The notes below the pieces were generated by a model. The model was not told the DNA's origin and searched no databases. It saw only the letters and a program-made list of their open reading frames with translations. A stretch of DNA of 64,000 bases from positions 2,976,001 to 3,040,000 of the forward strand of contig OZ241339.1 of assembly GCA_965200235.1 (NCBI GenBank), read 5' to 3'. Position 1 is the stretch's first letter. Each line of letters begins with the position of its first letter. The stretch comes from Azotimanducus chitobiosivorans (lineage in GTDB: Bacteria; Pseudomonadota; Gammaproteobacteria; Pseudomonadales; Azotimanducaceae). Shown here piece by piece: positions 45,141 through 53,252 of the stretch. The position numbers and the translations under genes were made by a program.

Positions 45141-46379
45141 ATGGAACACACCTATCGGTCAAGCCGCTACCGCCTGCTCCCCCGCACCCGCGCGAAGCAT
45201 CAGCGGCTGATGCAGGTGACCGGGGCGTGCGTGTGGACATGGAACCGAATGCTGGCGCACAACGAGCAGGAGCACATGTTCCACGAGCGGCTGCCTTGGC
45301 TTGTCGACAAGCCGTCCACCACGTTCTTCTCATTGGGGAAGGAGTTCACGCGGCTCCGCGCGGAGACGGACTGGCTGCGGCAGCTCCCCTTCGCGGCGGT
45401 GCGCCACACGCTCAAGCATCAGGCGGAGGCGTGGCGGAAGTTCTTCAAGGGACAAGGCGGCCGCCCCCGGTTCAAATCAAAATACAGCGAACGAACGGTG
45501 ACGTTCCCCGAACCCGGGCACTTCCAAATTCAAGGCGGCAGCCTCCGTTTGCAGAAGCTCGGCTGGTTCCGGCTTGCCCGCCGTGGCGGCGACCCGTACG
45601 GCCAGCACGAAGCGAGGTCCGTCACCGTGAAGCGCGAATGCGGGAAGTGGTACGCCGTGGTGCTCTACCGGGTGCCGGCCCATGTGGTGGAGCGCGCTGA
45701 CGACGGCCGCGCGGTGGGCGTGGACATGAATGTCGGGCAGGTCGCGTGCAGCGACGGAGAAATCATGAGGATGGACGGGGCGCGGATGGGGCGGCTTGAG
45801 GCGAGGAGGCGCCGGTACCAGCGCCGGATGGCGAGGCAGGTCAAAGGCTCGAACCGAAGGAACGTCACCAAGCGGCGTCTCGCGAAGGTCTGCCGGAACA
45901 TCCGCTGCCACCGTGACAACTGGCAGCACCACGCGTCAAAACGCATCGCCGGGAAGGCGGGCGCAGTGGCTGTGGAATCGCTCGGCACGAAGGGCATGAC
46001 CGCGTCGGCGAAAGGGGACGCGGACAATCCCGGCCGCCGCGTTCGTCAAAAGGCGGGGCTGAACCGCTCCATACTGAACACGGGCTGGCGCGGCCTCAAG
46101 GCGAAGCTCGAATACAAGTCAGCAAGGCTGATCGAAGTGAATCCGAAGCACACGTCGCAGCGGTGCGCGAAGTGCGGGTTCACCGACAAAGGGAACAGAA
46201 CCACGCAGGCCAGCTTCGAATGCCTGGCGTGCGGACACAGGGACAACGCCGATGTGAACGCGGCGTTGAACATACTGGCGCTGGGGACTGGCGCGACCGG
46301 ACGTGGAGGTGGCGAGGTCACTCGGCCTGTGAAGCGTCAAGATATAGCAGGACACCACTTGGTGGAGTCATGTATATAA
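45141..46379 (+). CDS. tnpB: IS200/IS605-type TnpB RNA-guided nuclease
   Basis: A 412-aa TnpB (OrfB) of full length. RuvC-like motifs are seen: GVDMNVGQ (first Asp), AVESLGTKGM (Glu) and, after a zinc ribbon CAKCG...CLACG, the last Asp in NADVNAALNIL. Family members are RNA-guided DNA nucleases that help IS605-type elements persist; the guide RNA normally overlaps the 3' end of the gene. No tnpA is present, so the element needs a transposase in trans. Its right side abuts a truncated dehydrogenase at about 46384. Confidence 0.92.
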   Translation: MEHTYRSSRYRLLPRTRAKHQRLMQVTGACVWTWNRMLAHNEQEHMFHERLPWLVDKPSTTFFSLGKEFTRLRAETDWLRQLPFAAVRHTLKHQAEAWRKFFKGQGGRPRFKSKYSERTVTFPEPGHFQIQGGSLRLQKLGWFRLARRGGDPYGQHEARSVTVKRECGKWYAVVLYRVPAHVVERADDGRAVGVDMNVGQVACSDGEIMRMDGARMGRLEARRRRYQRRMARQVKGSNRRNVTKRRLAKVCRNIRCHRDNWQHHASKRIAGKAGAVAVESLGTKGMTASAKGDADNPGRRVRQKAGLNRSILNTGWRGLKAKLEYKSARLIEVNPKHTSQRCAKCGFTDKGNRTTQASFECLACGHRDNADVNAALNILALGTGATGRGGGEVTRPVKRQDIAGHHLVESCI

Positions 46380-48008
46380 ATCCCTATCCATTGGCACGAG
46401 GAACATAGTTTTGCCGACATGCTTGGGCAAATCAGGATCGGTGTTAGTCAGCAATAACACATACTTGGCACGGTGAGCGCCGGTGGTGTACATCTTCTGA
46501 CCGTTGATAATCCACTTGTCACCTTTCTTCACCGCGCGGGTTTTGGAGGCAAACACATCCGAGCCGCCACCGGGTTCGGTAAGACCGATCGCGATCACAC
46601 CTTCGCCGCTGATGATACCCGGCAGCGCCTCCTTCTTGATCTTGTCACTACCGAACTTCAGCACGACTTCACCGCACACGCGCGTGCCGCCTTGCGGGTA
46701 CGTCGTGACGCGATTCCTGAAAAAGGCATCGTCGATCGCAGCCACTTCTTCGACGCTGGCATTGAGGCCGCCGTACTCTTCCGGCCACTGTGGAAACAGA
46801 AGTTTTTCCTTGGCGAGCGCCCGGTACAAATCCGGGTGGAAGCCGTCCCAGGAATGCTTGCGATAGTCGTCGTACTTTTCGGTCAGGAGCTTGTCAAAGA
46901 CTTCCTGAGCCTGTTGGCCTCGCGCTTGAGCGGCAGCACCGAGTTCAAAGTCGATGGTCGTTTCGCCAGCTTCTGGCAGGGCGCACTGCTCTTCGCCCCA
47001 GTAACGGCCGGCGATTGCAGCGGCCTGTTCTTGCCGATCACCGAGAATGCTCGTGAGCGCCATGCCGCGCCTGGCGAATAACTGAATGTCATGTTCGGAC
47101 GAGACGCCTAGACCACCAAACACCTGGATGCACCAAGGGATCGTTTTGCTCGTGGCTTCGGTGGCCCACCAGTAGACCATGGCGGGGAACGCAGCCGCGT
47201 CATCGTGCTTGCGCTCCAGCTTCCAGAGTGTGTACTGCAGCAGTACATTGATGCCTTCAACGGCGCTTGCACACTCGGCGAGCGGATGAGACAGCCCTTG
47301 AAAGGTACCGATCTTGACGCCAAAGGCCTCTCGATCGCAGCAGTATTCACTCGCATAGGCCAAGGCCCGATTGCAGATACCGCTCATCTGCGCAGCAGCG
47401 AGCAATTTCCATTCCTCTCGCGCCGCAGTCCAAGCATTGGCGGCAGCTTGGCCTTCGGCCAGCAGCAGGCGATCATCCGCTCGCAAATCCCATGTGGCGA
47501 TGGGCTGCGAACCGAGATTTTCCGCGCCCACAGGCTTGTCTGCATCGGCTGCAATGAGCACGAGCGAAGTGCCATCGAGCGCGATCACTGCATCAGCTAC
47601 GGCGCCGCCGGAGATCACTTGCTTCGCGGCGTAAGCGACAGGCTGCAAGGCGATGGATACGATCACGCTGCCGTCAAGAATTCCATTCAACCATTCAAGG
47701 GCGAGTTCACAACCGATATCGGAGAGAAGCTTGGCCGCAACCGAGCATTCGACGACGGGGGCCGGCGCTGCGTAGTGACCAGCCTGCTCGCAAATGAGCG
47801 CGATCTCCCGCAGGCTCATGCCCGACCCGCCATGCGCTTCGGCCACACGGATACCCGGCGCACCCATCTCAACCAACTGTTGCCACAGGTTCTTGTCGTA
47901 TCCGGAAGGCTCGGCAGCACGAATACGCTCGCTGGTTGATTCGCTTCTGAATAATCTACTGAAGGTGTCCGTCAGCAGATTCTGCTCTTCCGTTCGCTCA
48001 AGATTCAT
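46368..48008 (-). pseudogene. Tandem acyl-CoA dehydrogenase truncated at the TnpB element
   Basis: A 546-aa frame that begins like a full tandem dehydrogenase: a first unit to about residue 365 and a second starting LTEKYDDYRKHSWDG and containing GLTEPGGGSDVFASKT and WIINGQKMYTTGAHR. Family sequence continues to MFLVPMDR and then ends DLYT and stop, within the TnpB element. Some 200 residues of the second unit are missing compared with the 775-aa relative, including the whole C-terminal helical domain, so the enzyme is probably inactive. Start chosen at MNLERTEEQ after AAGGA; the frame is open further upstream. Confidence 0.85.
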
Positions 48009-48086
48009 GCCTTGTCCTTTTTCCAATGCTTGATAAACTCTTCCGAGACCTATAATAACTTCTAGATTTGTGCTGTATTGAGACTC

Positions 48087-49256
48087 GTGGCGGCCAGCAA
48101 ACCTGTGATCAGCGGTATCGGGCAATCTGCCGTCGGGCGCCGTCTCGGGCGCTCCGGCCTCGACCTGACCGTTGAAGCCGTCAAGGATGCCTTGCAACAT
48201 TCCGGCCTATCCATCAAAGATATCGACGGCGTGGCGTGCTGGCCGGGGCGCGCCGCGGCCTCACCCGGGTTTTCGCCGGTCTCCATCCCCGAGCTGCACG
48301 ACGCGATGGGCATGGACCTCAATTGGTACAGCGGCGGCGGAGAGGGGCCCGGTCAGTTGAGTTCTGTCATCAACGCCGCCGCTGCGGTAACTACCGGCTT
48401 GGCTGATCATGTGATCTGCTTTCGCACGGTCACTGAATCGTCCGCGCGCACAGACTTGCGATCTAGCGGACCGCTCACGGATTGGATGCAGTGGCTGCTG
48501 CCGTTTCACGCCTATTCGGCTGCGAACTGGATAGCACTCTACGCACAGCGCTACTTTCACGAATTCGGCGCGACCCGGGAGTCTCTCGGGGCCTTGGCAG
48601 TTCACTCACGCAACAATGCGGCACTGAATCCAAAGGCCATATACAGGGACCCGTTGACCCTAGATGACTACCTGTCTTCGCGCATGATCTCCAGCCCGCT
48701 TTGCCTCTACGATTGCGATGTTCCGGCCGATGGTTCAACCGTCGTGATCGTGTCTCGCCGGGAGTGCACGTCGGGCTTACGTCGCGAGCCCATCCAAATC
48801 GAAGCGACGGGCTGCCGACTCGAAAAACGCCACTCATGGGACCAAGCGCCTGATCTCACAACGATGTCGATGAGTAGCGCGGCAAAGTCAATGTGGTCGC
48901 GGACCGGACTTACTCCCAATGATGTGGACTTCGCCGAACTTTACGACGGCTTTAGCATCATCACCTTATTCTGGCTCGAAGCGTTTGGTTTTTGCGGCCG
49001 AGGAGAGGCAGCTGACTTTGTCATGGACAACAGCAACATCGCGCTGAATGGGAAACTCCCTCTCAATACGCACGGTGGCCAGCTGTCTGCCGGGCGTACG
49101 CACGGCTTAGGCTTTGTCCATGAAGCCTGCGCGCAGATTTGGCGGGAAGCCGGGAGGCGCCAAATACAAGGGCCTTGTAACATCGCGGCCGTGGGCGTCG
49201 GCGGCGGGACGGTGGCCGCAGCAATGATTTTGCGCGGTGGCAACCCTATTCGATAA
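48087..49256 (+). CDS. Thiolase-family protein (lipid-transfer/Ltp2-like)
   Basis: A 389-aa member of the SCP-x/lipid-transfer thiolase branch. Features include KPVISGIGQSAVGRR at the start, GLTPNDVDFAELYDGFSII and FGFCGRGEAADFV in the middle, and the conserved end NTHGGQLSAGRTHGLGFVHE. Relatives such as Ltp2 are retro-aldolases that shorten steroid side chains and need a DUF35 protein as partner. Start taken at GTG; a TTG three codons upstream is also possible. The matching DUF35 gene is not adjacent but lies after a two-gene insertion at 49268-51170. Confidence 0.88.
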   Translation: MAASKPVISGIGQSAVGRRLGRSGLDLTVEAVKDALQHSGLSIKDIDGVACWPGRAAASPGFSPVSIPELHDAMGMDLNWYSGGGEGPGQLSSVINAAAAVTTGLADHVICFRTVTESSARTDLRSSGPLTDWMQWLLPFHAYSAANWIALYAQRYFHEFGATRESLGALAVHSRNNAALNPKAIYRDPLTLDDYLSSRMISSPLCLYDCDVPADGSTVVIVSRRECTSGLRREPIQIEATGCRLEKRHSWDQAPDLTTMSMSSAAKSMWSRTGLTPNDVDFAELYDGFSIITLFWLEAFGFCGRGEAADFVMDNSNIALNGKLPLNTHGGQLSAGRTHGLGFVHEACAQIWREAGRRQIQGPCNIAAVGVGGGTVAAAMILRGGNPIR

Positions 49257-49267
49257 AAGGCCGCTTC

Positions 49268-50584
49268 ATGATTACATCTCTACAGCTAAAGAGCTTCAAG
49301 AATTTTGCGGATGAAAGGCTACCGGTGGGCGCTTTTACGGTGATCGTAGGCGCGAACGCCAGTGGCAAGAGCAATATTCGCGACGCGTTCCGCTTCCTGC
49401 ATGGAATCGGTCGCGGCTATCGCTTTGCAGATATCGTTGGCGGCAAGTACGGTGCCGGAGGACAGGCGGAATGGGAAAAAATCAGAGGCGCTGCGGATGA
49501 AATAGTGCGTCTTGGCGATTCCACCTTCGGAATGTCTATGACCATGGATTTGCGCGAGAGAGGTTCCGATACTGCATTCGGCAATGATTCAGGACCGCAG
49601 TCAGGTCAGACAAAGGCGCGCTACGAGATAGAAGTAAGCAATCACCACGTGTCGGGGGGCTATGAGGTCGTTAAGGAGACGCTGAAGGAGCGGTATGACA
49701 ACGTATATACGAGTCATCCTCCTTTCGGGGACCCAGTGCAAGATCAGGATGACGATACGCATCTGTTGCTGCGAATGGGCAAGACACGGCAACAACGCAA
49801 GTTCGGGGATCGCATTGCGGTTCGTCAGGATCAGCCGGCACTGACCCAGATTCAGGAGCACAAAAGAGTGGTGCAACGCCAAAAGGCATTGGCTCGCCAT
49901 GTGATTGCTGTCCTGAATAGTATGCGTTTTCTGGACCTGTCGCCTGTCAACCTTCGCCAACCCGCTTTCCCGGGTCAGACCGTCCTCGGAGATTCCGGCC
50001 AAAACTTGCCAACTGTGCTCAAGGAGATTTGCGAGGACGAAGGCCGCCGGAGGAATCTGGTCGAGTGGACTCGTGAATTAACACCAATGGATGTGGACGA
50101 ATTTGAGTTCCCCGAAGATCCAACCTCCGGCCATATTCAGCTCGCGCTCAAGGAAAAGAGCGGAAAAACAATTTCTGCCTACTCGGCCTCTGATGGGACG
50201 TTGCGGTTTTTGGCGATGTTGGCGGCATTGCTGGGCAAAAATCCAGCCGGTCTTTATGTTTTTGAAGAGATCGATAACGGTATTCACCCCTCTCGATTGC
50301 GTCTTCTGCTCGAACTGATCGAGAACCGGACAGCCAAGGGCGACATTCAGGTTGTCACCACCACGCATTCGCCCGAACTACTCTCGATGATCAGTGACGA
50401 AACATTCAAGAGCACTTCCGTCATATGCCGTAGCCCCGATACGGACGATGCCGTCATACGACCCATAGCGGAACTGCCAAACGCGAGGGAGCTCAGGAAG
50501 TCGCAAGGTCTCGGGAGACTTCATACGGGAGGCTGGCTGGAGAATGCGGTGTGGTTTGACCAATCTGGAACTGACACCCGATAA
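49268..50584 (+). CDS. AAA ATPase of a two-gene defence-like cassette
   Basis: A 438-aa RecF/OLD-like ATPase: SLQLKSFKNFADERLPVGAF start, Walker A VIVGANASGKSN at about 26-37, Walker B LYVFEEIDNGIHPSR near 330 and switch VVTTTHSPELL. No TOPRIM domain at its C-terminus; this is supplied by the next gene. It starts 12 bases after the thiolase stop, so it is read from the catabolic operon promoter unless it has its own. The layout matches AAA plus small TOPRIM pairs such as PARIS (AriA/AriB) in form, though not necessarily in family. Confidence 0.88.
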   Translation: MITSLQLKSFKNFADERLPVGAFTVIVGANASGKSNIRDAFRFLHGIGRGYRFADIVGGKYGAGGQAEWEKIRGAADEIVRLGDSTFGMSMTMDLRERGSDTAFGNDSGPQSGQTKARYEIEVSNHHVSGGYEVVKETLKERYDNVYTSHPPFGDPVQDQDDDTHLLLRMGKTRQQRKFGDRIAVRQDQPALTQIQEHKRVVQRQKALARHVIAVLNSMRFLDLSPVNLRQPAFPGQTVLGDSGQNLPTVLKEICEDEGRRRNLVEWTRELTPMDVDEFEFPEDPTSGHIQLALKEKSGKTISAYSASDGTLRFLAMLAALLGKNPAGLYVFEEIDNGIHPSRLRLLLELIENRTAKGDIQVVTTTHSPELLSMISDETFKSTSVICRSPDTDDAVIRPIAELPNARELRKSQGLGRLHTGGWLENAVWFDQSGTDTR

Positions 50585-50600
50585 CCGAACGCAAGGGCGC

Positions 50601-51170
50601 ATGAATATTCTGATCATCCCTGAAGACTTCCGTAAGGATCAGTATCTGTTGCGCCCCTTGTTCCGGCAGCTATTCAAGCGCATCGGCAGATCGTCGGCAA
50701 AAGTGACCGTATGCAGCGACCCTTTGCTCGGCGGAGTCAGGGAAGCATTGAAATCAGAGCGGCTGAAGGAAATTGTCGAGCAGTATGACGGAATGGTTGA
50801 CATGTTCATATTGTGCGTGGACCGTGATGGTAAAGCGGGTCGCCAGCAACGCTTGCATGGGATCGAGTCCGAATTTGGCATTGAGCGGTCGTTTCTTGCC
50901 AGCAATGCTTGGGAAGAATTGGAGACTTGGATACTTGCTGGTCTGCAACTTCCCGCTCGCTGGAAATGGCCGGATGTTCGTGCGGAAGTAAACGTGAAGG
51001 AGCGCTACTTCGAGGCGCTTGCAGAAGAGCTTGGTGTTGCCGGCGCTCCCGGTGGCGGACGCAAGCCGCTCGGCGAAGAGGCATCTCGAAACATCAGCGC
51101 AGTCCGCTACAAGTGCCCCGAGGATTTTGATACTCTCGCAAGAAGAATAGAAGCGCTACATTCATCTTAG
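50601..51170 (+). CDS. DUF4276/TOPRIM-like partner of the AAA ATPase
   Basis: A 189-aa protein. It begins MNILIIPEDFRKDQYLLRPL, giving an early acidic residue (Glu8) after a hydrophobic strand, and continues to MVDMFILCVDRDGKAGR with a D-x-D pair. This is the TOPRIM-like pattern of DUF4276 proteins. SNAWEELETWILAGL is a second family-like block. The start ATG follows AAGGGCGC and lies 16 bases after the ATPase stop. It is probably the nuclease or effector half of the pair (inference). Confidence 0.78.
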   Translation: MNILIIPEDFRKDQYLLRPLFRQLFKRIGRSSAKVTVCSDPLLGGVREALKSERLKEIVEQYDGMVDMFILCVDRDGKAGRQQRLHGIESEFGIERSFLASNAWEELETWILAGLQLPARWKWPDVRAEVNVKERYFEALAEELGVAGAPGGGRKPLGEEASRNISAVRYKCPEDFDTLARRIEALHSS

Positions 51171-51249
51171 AAGTGAAACGCTCGATGAAACGCCAGCTTC
51201 GCTGGAATCGCAGCCGATTTGCAAGGCCTCCATTGCTTGCTCGTGAGAT

Positions 51250-51678
51250 ATGCGGGTCAAGATGAACGATTCCTCCAACAGGATGCTCCCTCAACTCGAT
51301 GACACCAATCGCTTCTTCTGGCAGAGCGGCAAAGACGGGAAGCTCAGGCTGTTGCGGTGCGAATGCTGTGCACACTATGTACACCCACCCGCGCCCGTAT
51401 GTTCGAACTGCCTTTCGACACAGCTCTCCCCGCAAATCGTATCCGGCAAGGGCCGCGTCGCGTCCTTCACCGTCAACCACCACCCGTGGAACCCAGCCGT
51501 GGAGACGCCCTATATCATCGCGCTCGTCGAACTCGATGAGCAGGAGAACCTGCGCCTGACCACCAATCTCGTAGACTGTGATCCCGAAAGTGTGCGCATC
51601 GGTGATCGAGTCTCAGTGCGGTTCACCCAGTGCGGTGACATCTACCTGCCGCTGTTTGCGCTCGCCGATACCGATTGA
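51250..51678 (+). CDS. DUF35 OB-fold/zinc-ribbon protein
   Basis: A 142-aa protein with an N-terminal helix (DDTNRFFWQSGKDGKLRLLR), a rubredoxin-like zinc ribbon (CECC...CSNC) and an OB-fold ending in GDRVSVRF. DUF35 proteins form complexes with thiolase-like enzymes, including Ltp2 aldolases, and are normally encoded next to them. Here the thiolase lies 2 kb upstream, separated by the AAA/DUF4276 pair. ATG at 51262 is an alternative start. Confidence 0.9.
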   Translation: MRVKMNDSSNRMLPQLDDTNRFFWQSGKDGKLRLLRCECCAHYVHPPAPVCSNCLSTQLSPQIVSGKGRVASFTVNHHPWNPAVETPYIIALVELDEQENLRLTTNLVDCDPESVRIGDRVSVRFTQCGDIYLPLFALADTD

Positions 51679-51695
51679 CCATCAAGACAGAGCGC

Positions 51696-53252
51696 ATGAA
51701 AACCGAACTTCCAGGCTTCTGGCAATATGCTGAGCAGAACCCCAAGAAAATCGCCGTCGTCGAACCGGGCATTGGCGAACGCACCTTTGGTGAACTGCTC
51801 AGCAACTGCAATCGCCTCTCACACGCACTGAGAGACAGAGGCCTCTCGAGGGGCGACGCCATTGGCGTCATGCTGCCCAACTGCGCGACGATCTTCGAGA
51901 TCTACTTTGCCGCGATGCAATCGGGCGTGTACTACACCGCGATCAACCACTATCTGGCGCCTCCAGAAATCGCCTATGTGCTTGAGAATAGTGAAGCCAA
52001 GCTGCTCTTTATTCACGAACAGTACAAAGCGCAGATTGAAGCTGCATTAGGCAAGTCGGACTTCGAGGCCGGGAACTGCATCTGGCTGTCCGACGACACT
52101 GCCAAATGCGGCTATTCGGCGCTGCTAAGCGACTATCCCGACCACTTGCCGGAAACCCGCCCGGCAGGCCAGACCATGTTGTATTCGTCCGGAACATCCG
52201 GGCGCCCGAAGGGAATCCGACCTCCTCTGCCCGAGCTGCCGCCTGACGATTACATGATTGCCCGAGGTTGGATGGTCGAGCAGTTTGGATTTCGGGTGGG
52301 TGATGGAACGCACCTGCTGAACGGCCCAATGCACCACTCCGGCCCCCTGTCCTACGCCGCAGTGTCAATGCACTTTGGCCACACCATCGTCATTACCGGC
52401 AAATGGGATGCCGAAAACGCCTTGCGGTTTATCGAACGGTACAAGGTATCCACGACGTTTATGGTGCCCACGATGTTCTCCAGGATCCTTGCCCTTCCCC
52501 AAGACATTCGCTCACAGTACGACCTCGGTTCGTTGGAGGCGGTGATCCACGCGGCCGCGCCCTGCCCAGTCCCAGTAAAACAGGCGATGATCGAATGGCT
52601 GGGGCCCATCATCTATGAAACCTACGGCGGCACGGAAGGTGCGGGCACGAGTTGCAACTCCGAGCAGTGGCTCAAGAGGCCTGGCACGGTCGGCCCCCCG
52701 GCGCCCGGGATGAGCTTGAAAGTGCTGGACGACAATGGCAACGAAGTGCCCACCGGCGAGGTCGGTCTTGTCTATCTCGCCTCAACGCCGGGGCTGGGGC
52801 TGCCAAGCTACTTCAAGGATGAGGAAAAGACCACCGCCTCGCGGCGCGACGAGTTCTACACGATCGGTGACATGGGACGAGTCGATGAAAATGGCTGGCT
52901 GTTTCTGGTTGATCGTCAATCAGACATGATCATATCGGGTGGCGTCAACATCTACCCTGCGGAAATCGAACAAGCGCTCGTGCAGCACGCCGCGATTGAA
53001 GATGTGGCAGTCATCGGCCTGCCGAACGAAGAATGGGGTGAGGAGGTGAAGGCTGTCATCAAGCTAGGCGCCGGATATCAGGCCAGCGATGAACTCACGG
53101 AAGACATCAAAGCGTTTTGCGCGGCGAATCTGGCCAAGTACAAGCATCCGCGCAGCATCGATTACATCGACGAACTGCCACGCGCGGACAACGGCAAATT
53201 CTATAAGCGCAGATTGAAGGAACAGTACCTCGCGGCGAAAACGGCCTCTTGA
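51696..53252 (+). CDS. Acyl-CoA synthetase (AMP-forming ligase)
   Basis: A 518-aa ANL-superfamily ligase. The phosphate-binding P-loop is MLYSSGTSGRPKG near residue 170, the second core motif is YETYGGTEGAG, the hinge region is YTIGDMGRVDENGW, and the C-terminal catalytic lysine lies in RADNGKFYKR. Activates a carboxylic acid to its CoA thioester for entry into the beta-oxidation-type steps encoded nearby. Starts 18 bases after the DUF35 stop; an in-frame TTG overlapping that stop is less likely. Confidence 0.93.
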   Translation: MKTELPGFWQYAEQNPKKIAVVEPGIGERTFGELLSNCNRLSHALRDRGLSRGDAIGVMLPNCATIFEIYFAAMQSGVYYTAINHYLAPPEIAYVLENSEAKLLFIHEQYKAQIEAALGKSDFEAGNCIWLSDDTAKCGYSALLSDYPDHLPETRPAGQTMLYSSGTSGRPKGIRPPLPELPPDDYMIARGWMVEQFGFRVGDGTHLLNGPMHHSGPLSYAAVSMHFGHTIVITGKWDAENALRFIERYKVSTTFMVPTMFSRILALPQDIRSQYDLGSLEAVIHAAAPCPVPVKQAMIEWLGPIIYETYGGTEGAGTSCNSEQWLKRPGTVGPPAPGMSLKVLDDNGNEVPTGEVGLVYLASTPGLGLPSYFKDEEKTTASRRDEFYTIGDMGRVDENGWLFLVDRQSDMIISGGVNIYPAEIEQALVQHAAIEDVAVIGLPNEEWGEEVKAVIKLGAGYQASDELTEDIKAFCAANLAKYKHPRSIDYIDELPRADNGKFYKRRLKEQYLAAKTAS

